Source: an uncultured Eubacteriales bacterium (GTDB lineage: Bacteria > Bacillota > Clostridia > Monoglobales > Monoglobaceae). From it: 17,553 bases of DNA. Below the pieces are notes generated by a model. The model made no database searches and had not been told where the DNA came from. It was given only the letters and a program-made list of their open reading frames with translations. This document shows positions 1 to 6,423 of the stretch, piece after piece (the first letter of the stretch is position 1; every line of letters starts with the position of its first letter). Position numbers and translations under genes: made by a program. The stretch covers positions 1 to 17,553 of the forward strand of contig CAJKNM010000028.1 of the NCBI GenBank assembly GCA_905201285.1, read 5' to 3'.

Positions 1-139
1 CCCCCGCCATATCTTTTACGATTTCCTGATATGGGCGTTCCGAGAGTGTCGGTCGGGAATCTGTTTTAATAATCTTACCATCTTTACTTACCACACCGGC
101 AGCAATGTTTGTTCCACCTAAATCTATTCCGATATACAT
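1..139 (-). CDS. ROK-family sugar kinase (glucokinase-like), N-terminal fragment
   Basis: Only the first 46 codons are present; the gene runs off the left edge. The N-terminus has the ROK/actin-fold phosphate-1 loop, IDLGGTNIAAGVV at residues 5-17 after an initial MYIG, which binds ATP phosphate in this family. Cytoplasmic ROK kinases phosphorylate glucose or related sugars, but transcriptional repressors share the fold. The domain here begins at residue 1 with no helix-turn-helix before it, so an enzyme (glucokinase type) is more likely than a repressor. The ATG at 139 has a GGAGAAAG ribosome binding site just upstream (bases 150-143), and a good promoter lies at 196-224. Substrate cannot be read from this fragment. 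Confidence 0.85.
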   Translation of the reverse strand, partial: MYIGIDLGGTNIAAGVVSKDGKIIKTDSRPTLSERPYQEIVKDMAG

Positions 140-195
140 AATCTTTCTCCATTTCATTTAATTATATAATATTTTTAATGTAATACGATATTTCT

Positions 196-224
196 ATTAT
201 ATAATACTTTTTTGTTTTTGTAAA
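196..224 (-). promoter_or_regulatory. Sigma-A promoter of the ROK kinase gene
   Basis: Read on the minus strand, the -35 is TTTACA (224-219) and the -10 is TATAAT (201-196), with a 17-base spacer. The predicted transcript starts near 189, giving a leader of about 50 bases. The -35 lies inside the palindrome TTTGTAAATACAAA (217-230), a possible operator. The flanking 140-262 is AT-rich and I see no terminator for the HAD gene that ends at 263. Confidence 0.6.
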
Positions 225-262
225 TACAAATTTAAGAAATTAATATAAATTTTACAACAGAT

Positions 263-907
263 TTACATCAATATTTTTTTAAGTTCCTCTGAATCATGAG
301 CAATGACCGACGCACCTTCAGATACCAGTTCATCCTCGCCGCGAAAGCCCCACGCCGCACCGACCGTAAACACCTTCGCCGCCTTTCCGAGCCTTATATC
401 AACGTTTGAATCGCCGATATATGCAACCTCAGACCTTTCAACCCCAGACTCTTTAATTATATATAAAAGCGAATCAGGTGCCGGCTTTGTGGGAAACCTG
501 TCGGGCTGACCCATAATTTTGAAGTAATCATCACAATCCATAATTTTTTTGGCAATCTCCATAACCTGTTCGTGAGGCTTGTTTGACAAAACAGCACATT
601 TTATTCCGTTTTTGGAAAGCGTTTTAATCAGCTCGCCCATTCCGGGATAAAGCTTAGAATGTGTGCAGCAGTTTTTTAAATAGTCTTTTTCATAAAGCGT
701 TGTAAGCTTTTGAATCCGTTCTTCACTTTCTCCCTGTATTGCACGCCGGCACAGAACCTCCATTCCGTCACCGACCATATGCTTATACTCGGAAACAGGA
801 TATGTTTTATATCCCAGTTTTTCAAGCGAACGGTTCATAGCGGCGGCAATGTCGCCTATTGAATCCACAAGTGTTCCATCCATATCAAATACACATAATT
901 TAAACAT
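263..907 (-). CDS. HAD-superfamily hydrolase, phosphoglycolate phosphatase-like
   Basis: A 214-aa cytoplasmic phosphatase of HAD subfamily IA. All four motifs are visible: motif I FDMDGT with D8 and D10, motif II Ser108 in VLSNK, motif III K141 in PTKPAPDS, and motif IV GDSNVD with D166 and D170. The C1-type helical cap lies between about residues 15 and 85. Length and motifs fit Gph-like enzymes, but substrates in this family are promiscuous and the true one is unknown. The start was set at the ATG at 907 because the AGGAG at 920-916 gives 8-base spacing; the GTG at 916-914 overlaps that site and is unlikely. It lies 11 bases after a second HAD gene, and its ribosome binding site overlaps that gene's stop codon, so the two are probably translated from one mRNA. 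Confidence 0.88.
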   Translation of the reverse strand: MFKLCVFDMDGTLVDSIGDIAAAMNRSLEKLGYKTYPVSEYKHMVGDGMEVLCRRAIQGESEERIQKLTTLYEKDYLKNCCTHSKLYPGMGELIKTLSKNGIKCAVLSNKPHEQVMEIAKKIMDCDDYFKIMGQPDRFPTKPAPDSLLYIIKESGVERSEVAYIGDSNVDIRLGKAAKVFTVGAAWGFRGEDELVSEGASVIAHDSEELKKILM

Positions 908-918
908 TCTATCCACTC

Positions 919-1575
919 CTAATGTGCAAGTAAGAAATTTTTTAACTCTGCTATGGTATCGGCAATATATTCGGCTCCCGCATTTTCAAGTTCGCCCTCC
1001 TCTGCGTATCCCACACGGACACCGACCGCGGCAGTTCCGCATTGCCTTGCGCCCTCTATATCATATCTTCTGTCTCCTACCATAACAGCAAGGCTTGGCT
1101 CGGTGCAATTAAGCTCATTCAGCGTTTTTGTTATTATCTCTTTCTTTGTACCCTTTTTCCCGTTAAGCTCAGCGCCGACAGCAACATCAAAATATTTGTC
1201 TATTTTATATTCTTTAATAATCTTATCGGCAAAAACGAAAGGCTTCGATGTGGCAAGAGCGATTTTCTTACCCCGGCATTTTAACGCGTCAAGCATATCG
1301 GGAACGCCGTCTATCAGGCTATTTTCTCTCCAGCCGATACTTTCAAAGCGTTCACGGTATTTTTTAACTGCTTCCCACCCTGTTTTTTCGTCAAATCCAA
1401 ACATAGAACAAAACGAATCAATAAGCGGCGGACCGATAACCGGTAATAAGTCACTCTGATTAACATTTATTCCGTATGCCTTCAGTGCATATTGAAAGGA
1501 TTTTGTTATTCCCTCATACGGCTCGGTCAGCGTTCCGTCAAGGTCAAACATAATATATTCAAACGTCCTTTTCAA
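919..1575 (-). CDS. HAD-superfamily hydrolase, second copy, TTG start
   Basis: A 218-aa HAD subfamily IA phosphatase, related to but distinct from its downstream neighbour. Motif I is FDLDGT (D11, D13), motif II Ser110 in ATSKP, motif III probably K144 near GTKKE, and motif IV GDRRYD with D168 and D172. Phosphoglycolate phosphatase or nucleotidase activity is typical of such proteins; the substrate cannot be decided here. The start codon is TTG (1575-1573), supported by AGGTGA at 1587-1582 with six bases between. No ATG is suitably placed: the next Met is residue 9, inside the first beta-strand. It lies between yhbY and the first HAD gene and is probably co-transcribed from the promoter at 1949-1977. 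Confidence 0.87.
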   Translation of the reverse strand: MKRTFEYIMFDLDGTLTEPYEGITKSFQYALKAYGINVNQSDLLPVIGPPLIDSFCSMFGFDEKTGWEAVKKYRERFESIGWRENSLIDGVPDMLDALKCRGKKIALATSKPFVFADKIIKEYKIDKYFDVAVGAELNGKKGTKKEIITKTLNELNCTEPSLAVMVGDRRYDIEGARQCGTAAVGVRVGYAEEGELENAGAEYIADTIAELKNFLLAH

Positions 1576-1607
1576 ATCAAGTCACCTCATATAAAATATT
1601 TACCGAT

Positions 1608-1895
1608 TTACAGAGTAATTTTCGGGTTTTTCTCGGATTGGCGATATAAGACGACCTTACTTCCTATCGCCTGAACAGGCTCTGCTTTCAAAAGCCTCGA
1701 AAGCTCATCCGCCGTTTCTCTTGTTTCAAGCAGGGCGCTTTCAAGTATATGAATCTTAATGAGTTCGCGTGCTTCAAGCGCCTCATCAAACTGTTTTAAA
1801 ATATTTTCGGTTATTCCGTCCTTTCCTATTTGATAAAGTGCGGGAATTCCATTCGCTTCTTTGCGTAGAATTGCTCTTTGTTTTCCGGTAAGCAT
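1608..1895 (-). CDS. yhbY: YhbY-type CRM-domain RNA-binding protein
   Basis: A 95-aa single CRS1/YhbY (CRM) domain. The family's GxxG loop is GKDG at residues 24-27, which contacts RNA, and the C-terminal strand AIGSKVVLYR (76-85) matches the usual V-G-x-K-x-x-L-Y-R pattern. E. coli YhbY associates with pre-50S particles, so a role in large-subunit assembly is expected, though not shown by this sequence. Length is normal. The ATG at 1895 follows AGAGGATT with good spacing. It is the first gene after a perfect consensus promoter on the minus strand and is followed after 32 bases by the HAD pair. Confidence 0.92.
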   Translation of the reverse strand: MLTGKQRAILRKEANGIPALYQIGKDGITENILKQFDEALEARELIKIHILESALLETRETADELSRLLKAEPVQAIGSKVVLYRQSEKNPKITL

Positions 1896-1948
1896 AATTT
1901 AATCCTCTTTCTTAGTTTGTTTTAACCATTAATATATTTCAAACTATA

Positions 1949-1977
1949 ATTATATCCGATTTTTATCGGTATGTCAA
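1949..1977 (-). promoter_or_regulatory. Consensus sigma-A promoter for yhbY and the HAD genes
   Basis: On the minus strand the -35 is TTGACA (1977-1972) and the -10 is TATAAT (1954-1949), exactly 17 bases apart, a perfect match. The spacer contains a 5-bp inverted repeat (CCGAT, TTTT, ATCGG on the plus strand, 1956-1969) that could be an operator half-site pair. Transcription would start near 1942, giving a leader of about 47 bases. Confidence 0.8.
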
Positions 1978-2038
1978 TGCGTACAAATATATGTTTTTTA
2001 ATCTTGACAAAATTTTATAAGAAAAAACAGAAAAAGAC

Positions 2039-2067
2039 TTGAATTTTTCTTATTTTTGAGTTATACT
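2039..2067 (+). promoter_or_regulatory. Promoter of the DUF1858 gene
   Basis: TTGAAT (2039-2044), 17 bases, TATACT (2062-2067): 4/6 and 5/6 matches to the sigma-A boxes at ideal spacing, about 110 bases before the ATG at 2176. An isolated TTGACA at 2004-2009 has no matching -10 at the right distance. Confidence 0.5.
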
Positions 2068-2175
2068 TATATAAGTAAGGATAGTCAATAGGATTTATGT
2101 TTATCTATACTGAATCCGATGATTATTTTTAAATACAACTATCGGTTTCTATGCCGAGAGAAAGGATTTTTTACT

Positions 2176-2379
2176 ATGGCACAGATTACAAAGGATACTA
2201 TTATAATGGATGTACTCGCGATTGACCCCGGCACAGCTGAATTTTTCTTTGAAATTGGTATGCACTGTCTGGGATGTCCTTCCGCTTCCGGCGAAAGCAT
2301 TGCTCAGGCGGCCGAGGTTCACGGCGTTGATGCAGATGAGCTCGTAAGCAAAATTAATGCTTATCTCGCTTCAAAATAA
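2176..2379 (+). CDS. DUF1858 redox-disulfide domain protein
   Basis: A 67-aa small cytoplasmic protein consisting of one DUF1858 domain, a family often annotated as hybrid-cluster-protein-associated redox disulfide domain. The signature is GMHCLGCP (28-35), with C31 and C34 forming a CxxC pair, followed by SGESIAQAA. Biochemical function is unproven; a role in thiol redox or metal handling is inferred from the CxxC. The ATG at 2176 was chosen because AAAGGA (2161-2166) precedes it and the family begins at this point; the upstream in-frame ATG at 2119 would add 19 residues unlike the family and lacks a ribosome site. It appears to be a single-gene unit, with its own promoter and a hairpin over its stop codon. 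No hybrid cluster protein gene is in view. Confidence 0.88.
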   Translation: MAQITKDTIIMDVLAIDPGTAEFFFEIGMHCLGCPSASGESIAQAAEVHGVDADELVSKINAYLASK

Positions 2380-2399
2380 CATTTTAAACAAAATGTTAT
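2376..2399 (+). terminator. AT-rich hairpin over the DUF1858 stop codon
   Basis: ATAACATTTT (2376-2385) and AAAATGTTAT (2390-2399) form a perfect 10-bp stem with an AAAC loop. The stem includes the stop codon. There is no clear T-run after it and GC content is low, so termination would be weak; it may instead protect the mRNA end. Confidence 0.35.
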
Positions 2400-2419
2400 A
2401 ACAATTTAATCTAAAACAC

Positions 2420-2448
2420 TTGACAAAACGTCGGCAATATTATATAAT
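2420..2448 (+). promoter_or_regulatory. Consensus sigma-A promoter of the DUF177-rpmF unit, with inverted repeat
   Basis: TTGACA (2420-2425), 17 bases, TATAAT (2443-2448), a perfect match. A 9-bp perfect inverted repeat, GTCGGCAAT (2430-2438) and ATTGCCGAC (2450-2458), brackets the -10 box and covers the expected start site near 2455. Because the left arm lies upstream of the transcript, it would act as a DNA operator, not an RNA hairpin. Confidence 0.85.
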
Positions 2449-2550
2449 AATTGCCGACTGTTTGTTGCAAAAACAATTTTTGCCGGAAATTTTGCATTCA
2501 ACCTATAAGTTTTCAGCTAATCTTGTTGCTGCATTTAACGGAGGTACGGT

Positions 2551-3048
2551 ATGGAACTTAATCTTTCACCGATTTTAAATTATGACGGTAAAAAAATGCA
2601 CATATGCGAAGAAGTTTCGCTTTCAGCCTTGCCTGATGACAGGTTTGAAATAATCTCTCCCGTTAAATTTGACGGATACGCACAGAACATCGGCGGAACA
2701 ATCGAAATCTGCGGTTCTTCCTCTGCTGAGCTTAAACTGACCTGCGACCGCTGTATGGATGAATTTTCGACACATATTGATTTTTCTGTCAACGAAAAGT
2801 ACAGAAAGCATGACGATATTTCAGATACAGAAGAAAATCCCGACATCACTCCGTTTTCGGGTACATCGCTTAACTTTGATGAAATTTTATATTCTAACTT
2901 ATATATGAGCCTTCCGTCAAAGTTTTTATGCAAGGATGACTGTAAGGGTCTTTGCCCTATGTGCGGTCAAAATCTTAACATAAAAGAATGTGATTGCAAC
3001 ACAGAAACAACAGACCCCAGATTTGACATTCTGGATAAATTGTTGTAA
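2551..3048 (+). CDS. YceD/DUF177 family protein
   Basis: A 165-aa DUF177 protein, of the YceD family linked to accumulation of 23S rRNA/large ribosomal subunits in bacteria and plants. Cysteines are arranged as in Firmicute members: C65-x2-C68 in the middle, then C127-x3-C131-x3-C135-x2-C138 (CKDDCKGLCPMCG) and C147-x-C149 near the C-terminus, suggesting a bound metal, probably zinc (inference). Length is normal. The ATG at 2551 follows GGAGG with six-base spacing. The next gene is rpmF, the near-universal bacterial arrangement, supporting a ribosome-assembly role. Expression starts from the consensus promoter at 2420-2448. Confidence 0.92.
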   Translation: MELNLSPILNYDGKKMHICEEVSLSALPDDRFEIISPVKFDGYAQNIGGTIEICGSSSAELKLTCDRCMDEFSTHIDFSVNEKYRKHDDISDTEENPDITPFSGTSLNFDEILYSNLYMSLPSKFLCKDDCKGLCPMCGQNLNIKECDCNTETTDPRFDILDKLL

Positions 3049-3149
3049 AATATGAACAGTAAATTAATTTGTCAAATATGCAAAGTTAATCTTTGTTTTG
3101 GGTTAACTGTAACCTATATTTAGATTTTAGAGAAAGAGGTGTATAAAAT

Positions 3150-3329
3150 ATGGCAGTTCCAAAGAGAAAAACATCTAAGGCCAGAAGAGATAAGAGAAGA
3201 GCTAACTGGAAGCTTTCTGTTCCGGGTATGGTTAAATGCCCTGCTTGCGGCGAATTCAAGATGCCTCACAGAGCTTGCAAGGCTTGCGGCTCTTACAAAG
3301 GCAAAGAGGTTATTTCAGTAGAAGCATAA
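3150..3329 (+). CDS. rpmF: 50S ribosomal protein L32
   Basis: A 59-aa ribosomal protein that begins MAVPKRKTSKARRDKRRANW, the family N-terminus. Four cysteines, C30-x2-C33 and C43-x2-C46 (KCPACG and ACKACG), form the zinc ribbon found in the zinc-binding version of L32; zinc-free paralogues lack them. A GAGGTG ribosome site lies before the ATG at 3150. The 101-base gap after DUF177 contains no obvious promoter, only weak repeats such as CAAAG TTAAT CTTTG, so co-transcription is likely. A strong terminator follows the stop. The gene is short enough to be missed by length-filtered ORF calling, and a shadow frame at 3139-3321 overlaps it. Confidence 0.97.
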   Translation: MAVPKRKTSKARRDKRRANWKLSVPGMVKCPACGEFKMPHRACKACGSYKGKEVISVEA

Positions 3330-3350
3330 GTTTTTTACGGCTTTAAACAC

Positions 3351-3390
3351 AACAAAAGACTGTTTCATTTTGAGACAGTCTTTTGTTATA
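3351..3390 (+). terminator. Rho-independent terminator after rpmF, probably bidirectional
   Basis: AACAAAAGACTGT (3351-3363) pairs with ACAGTCTTTTGTT (3375-3387); the stem extends inward through a T-G wobble to a five-base loop. The T-rich descending arm and TATATT follow on the plus strand. Read the other way it also ends in a T-rich arm, so it can serve the AraC gene that ends at 3442 on the minus strand. Confidence 0.85.
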
Positions 3391-3441
3391 TTAAAATACT
3401 AACAGCTATTTTTTACTTAGTTTTTTTCGTGAATTTTGAAT

Positions 3442-4239
3442 TTAACCGCGCGGGCCATGGCCATAGGTTCTTCTATACGCTTTATAAAAGTTAGAATAAC
3501 TCGAAAACCCGGCCTCAAGCCCCGCATCTGTCCACGAAACTCCGCTTGCAACAAGCTCTCGCACGTACATAAGACGCTTGTATGTAATGTAACGGTTTAA
3601 TGTATAACCTGTGTATTCTTTAAATATCCTACAGAGATGCCCTTTTGAGATGAAAAAGGTCTCAGCAATCTTATCGAGAGACAGTTGTTCTGTAAGTCTG
3701 TTATTTATGTAAAGGATTATATTTTTAATTTGCTCATTATTTTTTATCTGCTTATTTGTTTTGTCCGCCGCTCGGTTCAAGAGATATAAAAGCTCGATTA
3801 ACGCGGCTGTTGCGGCAACGCCGTTATCCTCTTCATCTTTAAGATAGTCACCTATTTTTCGCATAATATCACTTAAACAATACTTTCTCGAAAGCTCCGC
3901 CGGAATACAGTTATTTTCGCCCAGCGTGCGATTGATAAAGATATTTTTATACTGCTCACAGCCATGCCTGGTAAAAAAGTTTAAATCAACATTTATTACC
4001 ATTCTTCTATATTCACTCGGTGAATTATGGTGAACTCGGTGCATTTCAAAATTGGATACAACGATTGTATCTTCGGGGTTAAGCGGATACTTGCTTCCTT
4101 CGACCCAAAACTCAGCATTCCCTTTTTGAAATAAGAGTATTTCATAACAGTCGGGGTGATTGTGCAGATAAAACATTTTATTTTCGGCGGTTTCGTCACA
4201 AGACCTTTTTATCGTAAAACCCAAATTTTTGTCATTCAT
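3442..4239 (-). CDS. AraC-family transcriptional regulator, probable hexuronate operon regulator
   Basis: A 265-aa DNA-binding protein. The N-terminal half is a cupin-like ligand-binding domain (HNHPDCYEILLF around 26-37, with H26, H28, E33 and H67 in the usual positions). The C-terminal AraC/XylS domain has two helix-turn-helix units at about 186-208 (DKIAETFFISKGHLCRIFK) and 235-257 (ending GFSSYSNFYKAYRR). The ATG at 4239 follows a strong GGAGGGG site. It is transcribed divergently from the seven-gene hexuronate operon, with a 136-base shared control region, so activation of that operon by a uronate-related ligand is the likely role (inference from position). The operon promoter lacks a good -35, which fits activator dependence. 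Confidence 0.9.
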   Translation of the reverse strand: MNDKNLGFTIKRSCDETAENKMFYLHNHPDCYEILLFQKGNAEFWVEGSKYPLNPEDTIVVSNFEMHRVHHNSPSEYRRMVINVDLNFFTRHGCEQYKNIFINRTLGENNCIPAELSRKYCLSDIMRKIGDYLKDEEDNGVAATAALIELLYLLNRAADKTNKQIKNNEQIKNIILYINNRLTEQLSLDKIAETFFISKGHLCRIFKEYTGYTLNRYITYKRLMYVRELVASGVSWTDAGLEAGFSSYSNFYKAYRRTYGHGPRG

Positions 4240-4264
4240 AGCTTACCCCTCCCTTACCATACCT

Positions 4265-4293
4265 ATTATACATCATTATGTTAATATATGCAA
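4265..4293 (-). promoter_or_regulatory. Promoter of the AraC regulator gene
   Basis: On the minus strand, TTGCAT (4293-4288) and TATAAT (4270-4265) are separated by 17 bases. The transcript would start near 4258, giving a leader of about 20 bases with the GGAGGGG ribosome site. Confidence 0.65.
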
Positions 4294-4331
4294 TGTTTTT
4301 ATCAATATTTAAGAAGAAAGTTTTTAATTTT

Positions 4332-4340
4332 TGTGATAAT
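4332..4340 (+). promoter_or_regulatory. Possible extended -10 promoter of the hexuronate operon
   Basis: TGTGATAAT (4332-4340) is an extended -10 element (TGnGATAAT) 36 bases before the ATG at 4376. The hexamer 17 bases upstream (AGAAGA) does not resemble a -35, so this promoter probably needs an activator, plausibly the divergent AraC protein. I could not define its binding site; ATGTT occurs twice 15 bases apart (4278, 4293), which is weak. Confidence 0.4.
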
Positions 4341-4375
4341 ATAAAGAAAAAATGATATATGGAGGTAAAATCACA

Positions 4376-5224
4376 ATGAGCAAATTTGTTATTTCCGGGT
4401 TTTCCGACGAAATAGATTCCTCGGTCGATATTCAGTTTGACGGACTGAACCGACTTGGAATAAAGTATTTTGAACCGAGAAATATTGACGGTAAAAACAT
4501 CGCCGATATTACACTTGAAGAAGCGGAAAAGCTCAAAGAAAAGATGGACGAGAACGGGATAGAGGTATCGTCAATCGGCTCTCCTATAGGAAAGATTTCG
4601 ATTAACGATGATTTTGACAAACATTTAGAGCTTTTGGGTCACGTTATTGAACTCGCTAAGGTGCTTGAGACCAAATACATTCGTGTTTTCAGCTTTTATA
4701 TTCCTAAGGATGAGAAACCCGAAAAATACCGCGATGAGGTAATGCGGCGAATGAAGGCTATGGCTGGACTTGCGAAAAAAGAGAACGTTATGCTTCTTCA
4801 CGAAAACGAGAAGGAAATTTACGGTGATATTGCCCCGAGGTGTGAGGATATTTTAAAAACCGTTAATTCTTCACACCTGCGTGCGGTTTTCGACCCTGCT
4901 AATTTTGTTCAGTGCGGACAGAAGGTGTATCCCGACGCATATGAGCTTTTGAAGCCTTATATTGAATATATACATATTAAGGATGCAAAGACAGACGGTC
5001 ACGTTGTTCCGGCCGGAGCAGGCATAGGCTGTGTGGAAAACGTTTTGAAATCGCTTAAAGAAAGCGGTTATGACGGTTTTTTAAGCCTTGAGCCGCACCT
5101 CGGTAAGTTTGAAGGTCTATCAAAGCTTGAAAACGGCGATATTATGAAGGGACTTGAAAAGTCGGGAATGGGTACATTCACTCTTGCTTATGAATCTTTA
5201 AATAAAATTTTGGAAAGGATTTAG
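4376..5224 (+). CDS. Sugar phosphate isomerase/epimerase-like TIM-barrel protein (first copy)
   Basis: A 282-aa protein of the xylose-isomerase-like TIM-barrel superfamily, which includes tagatose 3-epimerase, IolE and the lyase subunits of some deglycosylation systems. Putative divalent-metal ligands sit at the ends of barrel strands: E143 (MLLHENE), D173 (VFDPANF), H200 (YIHIKD) and E239 (LSLEPH). All are present, so it is probably active, but the reaction (epimerisation, isomerisation, or beta-elimination/hydration of a keto-sugar) cannot be read from sequence. The ATG at 4376 follows GGAGG; the in-frame ATG at 4352 lies upstream of that site and is rejected. First gene of the operon; the next gene, a Gfo/Idh oxidoreductase, starts five bases later. 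Confidence 0.85.
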   Translation: MSKFVISGFSDEIDSSVDIQFDGLNRLGIKYFEPRNIDGKNIADITLEEAEKLKEKMDENGIEVSSIGSPIGKISINDDFDKHLELLGHVIELAKVLETKYIRVFSFYIPKDEKPEKYRDEVMRRMKAMAGLAKKENVMLLHENEKEIYGDIAPRCEDILKTVNSSHLRAVFDPANFVQCGQKVYPDAYELLKPYIEYIHIKDAKTDGHVVPAGAGIGCVENVLKSLKESGYDGFLSLEPHLGKFEGLSKLENGDIMKGLEKSGMGTFTLAYESLNKILERI

Positions 5225-5229
5225 TTAAA

Positions 5230-6390
5230 ATGGAAAAGGTAAGATTAGGTGTTATTGGTTTTGGTAATATGGGTTCTACCCATTGTAAGAATGTAGCATC
5301 GGGAAAGGTTCCTAAGATGGAACTTACCGCTATATGTGATATTGCCCCCGGAAGAATCGAGGCGGCGAAGGAATTATACCCCGATGTCAATGTGTTTGAT
5401 AATGCGACCGATTTATATAAAAGCGGTCTCTGTGACCTTGTTATAGTTGCTGTTCCTCACTATGACCACCCGAGGCTTGTTATTGAGGCTTTTTCATACG
5501 GACTCAACGTAATAACAGAAAAACCGGCGGGAGTTTACACAAAACAGGTTCTTGAGATGAACGCGGCGGCGGAAAAATCAGATAAACTTTTCGGAATTAT
5601 GTATAATCAGCGTACTAATCCGATGTATCAGAAGATTCGCAAAATGGTTCAAAGCGGAGAACTCGGCCACATAAAGAGAATTTCGTGGATAATAACCGAC
5701 TGGTACAGACCGCAGTCATATCATGACAGCTGTTCATGGCGCTCAACCTGGAAGACAGAGGGCGGCGGTGCTCTGATTAACCAGAATCCGCATCAGCTTG
5801 ACCTGTGGCAGTGGATATTCGGTATGCCTGACAGAATAAAATCCTTTGTTTCATTCGGGAAATATTATGATATTGAGGTTGAGGATGATGTGACCGCATA
5901 TCTCGAATATGACAACGGCACAACAGGAACATATATAACCTCAACGGGTGAGGCACCCGGAACAAACCGTCTTGAAATTGCCTGTGATATGGGGCGCATT
6001 GTTGTAGAGAACGAAAAGATGATTTTTAACCGAAACGTTGAATCAGAACGAGAATTTAACAAAAACTTCAAGGGCATTTTCGGACAGCCCGAGTGCTGGA
6101 AGTGTGAAATTCCGACGAACGGAACAGGCGAACAGCACGTTGGTATACTTAAAAATGTTGCATCGGCTTTAACTAAGGGTACTCCTCTTCTTGCACCGGG
6201 TGTCGAGGGAATAAACGGACTCACCATATCAAACGCCATTCACTATTCGGCGTGGACAGACAGCGTGGTAGATGTTAAAAACTTTCCGCACGATGATTTT
6301 TACAGGATTCTTGAAGAGAAGATTAAGAATTCAAAGGTTGTAAAAAATGAAGTCGTTCAGCGTACCGCTGACACCGAAGGAACATATTAA
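5230..6390 (+). CDS. Gfo/Idh/MocA-family oxidoreductase (first copy)
   Basis: A 386-aa NAD(P)-dependent oxidoreductase. The N-terminal Rossmann domain has GFGNMG (10-15); the catalytic-lysine motif EKP is at 97-99 (K98); the C-terminal substrate domain has GGGALINQNPHQLDLWQW (178-195), with H188 and D191 as likely active-site residues. The family oxidises or reduces sugars, inositols and their acids, and some members use bound NAD for glycoside cleavage by oxidation-elimination (GH109-type). Its substrate is unknown. An AAAGGA ribosome site lies within the end of the preceding gene, five bases away, implying translational coupling and partnership with that TIM-barrel protein. At 386 aa it is longer than the second copy (327 aa), and the two share only motif-level similarity by eye. 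Confidence 0.9.
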   Translation: MEKVRLGVIGFGNMGSTHCKNVASGKVPKMELTAICDIAPGRIEAAKELYPDVNVFDNATDLYKSGLCDLVIVAVPHYDHPRLVIEAFSYGLNVITEKPAGVYTKQVLEMNAAAEKSDKLFGIMYNQRTNPMYQKIRKMVQSGELGHIKRISWIITDWYRPQSYHDSCSWRSTWKTEGGGALINQNPHQLDLWQWIFGMPDRIKSFVSFGKYYDIEVEDDVTAYLEYDNGTTGTYITSTGEAPGTNRLEIACDMGRIVVENEKMIFNRNVESEREFNKNFKGIFGQPECWKCEIPTNGTGEQHVGILKNVASALTKGTPLLAPGVEGINGLTISNAIHYSAWTDSVVDVKNFPHDDFYRILEEKIKNSKVVKNEVVQRTADTEGTY

Positions 6391-6423
6391 TAAAACTTTG
6401 ATTATGAAAGGAATGATGTTTAA

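Noticed and set aside
953..1459. 168-codon open frame on the plus strand
   Set aside because: It lies opposite the HAD gene at 919-1575, which has full catalytic motifs; the plus-strand translation is Ser/Pro/Phe-rich and resembles no family.
2004..2009. TTGACA as a second promoter upstream of DUF1858
   Set aside because: No -10 element lies 16-18 bases downstream.
2119..2175. Upstream ATG for the DUF1858 protein
   Set aside because: It adds 19 residues foreign to the family and has no ribosome site, while the ATG at 2176 follows AAAGGA.
3139..3321. 60-codon plus-strand frame over rpmF
   Set aside because: Out-of-frame shadow; the true product here is the 59-aa L32 at 3150-3329.
4278..4297. 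ATGTT direct repeats as AraC binding sites
   Set aside because: Five-base repeats 15 bases apart in AT-rich DNA are too weak and not in helical phase with usual AraC half-sites.
5865..6239. 124-codon open frame on the minus strand
   Set aside because: Antisense shadow of the first Gfo/Idh gene, which has clear motifs.
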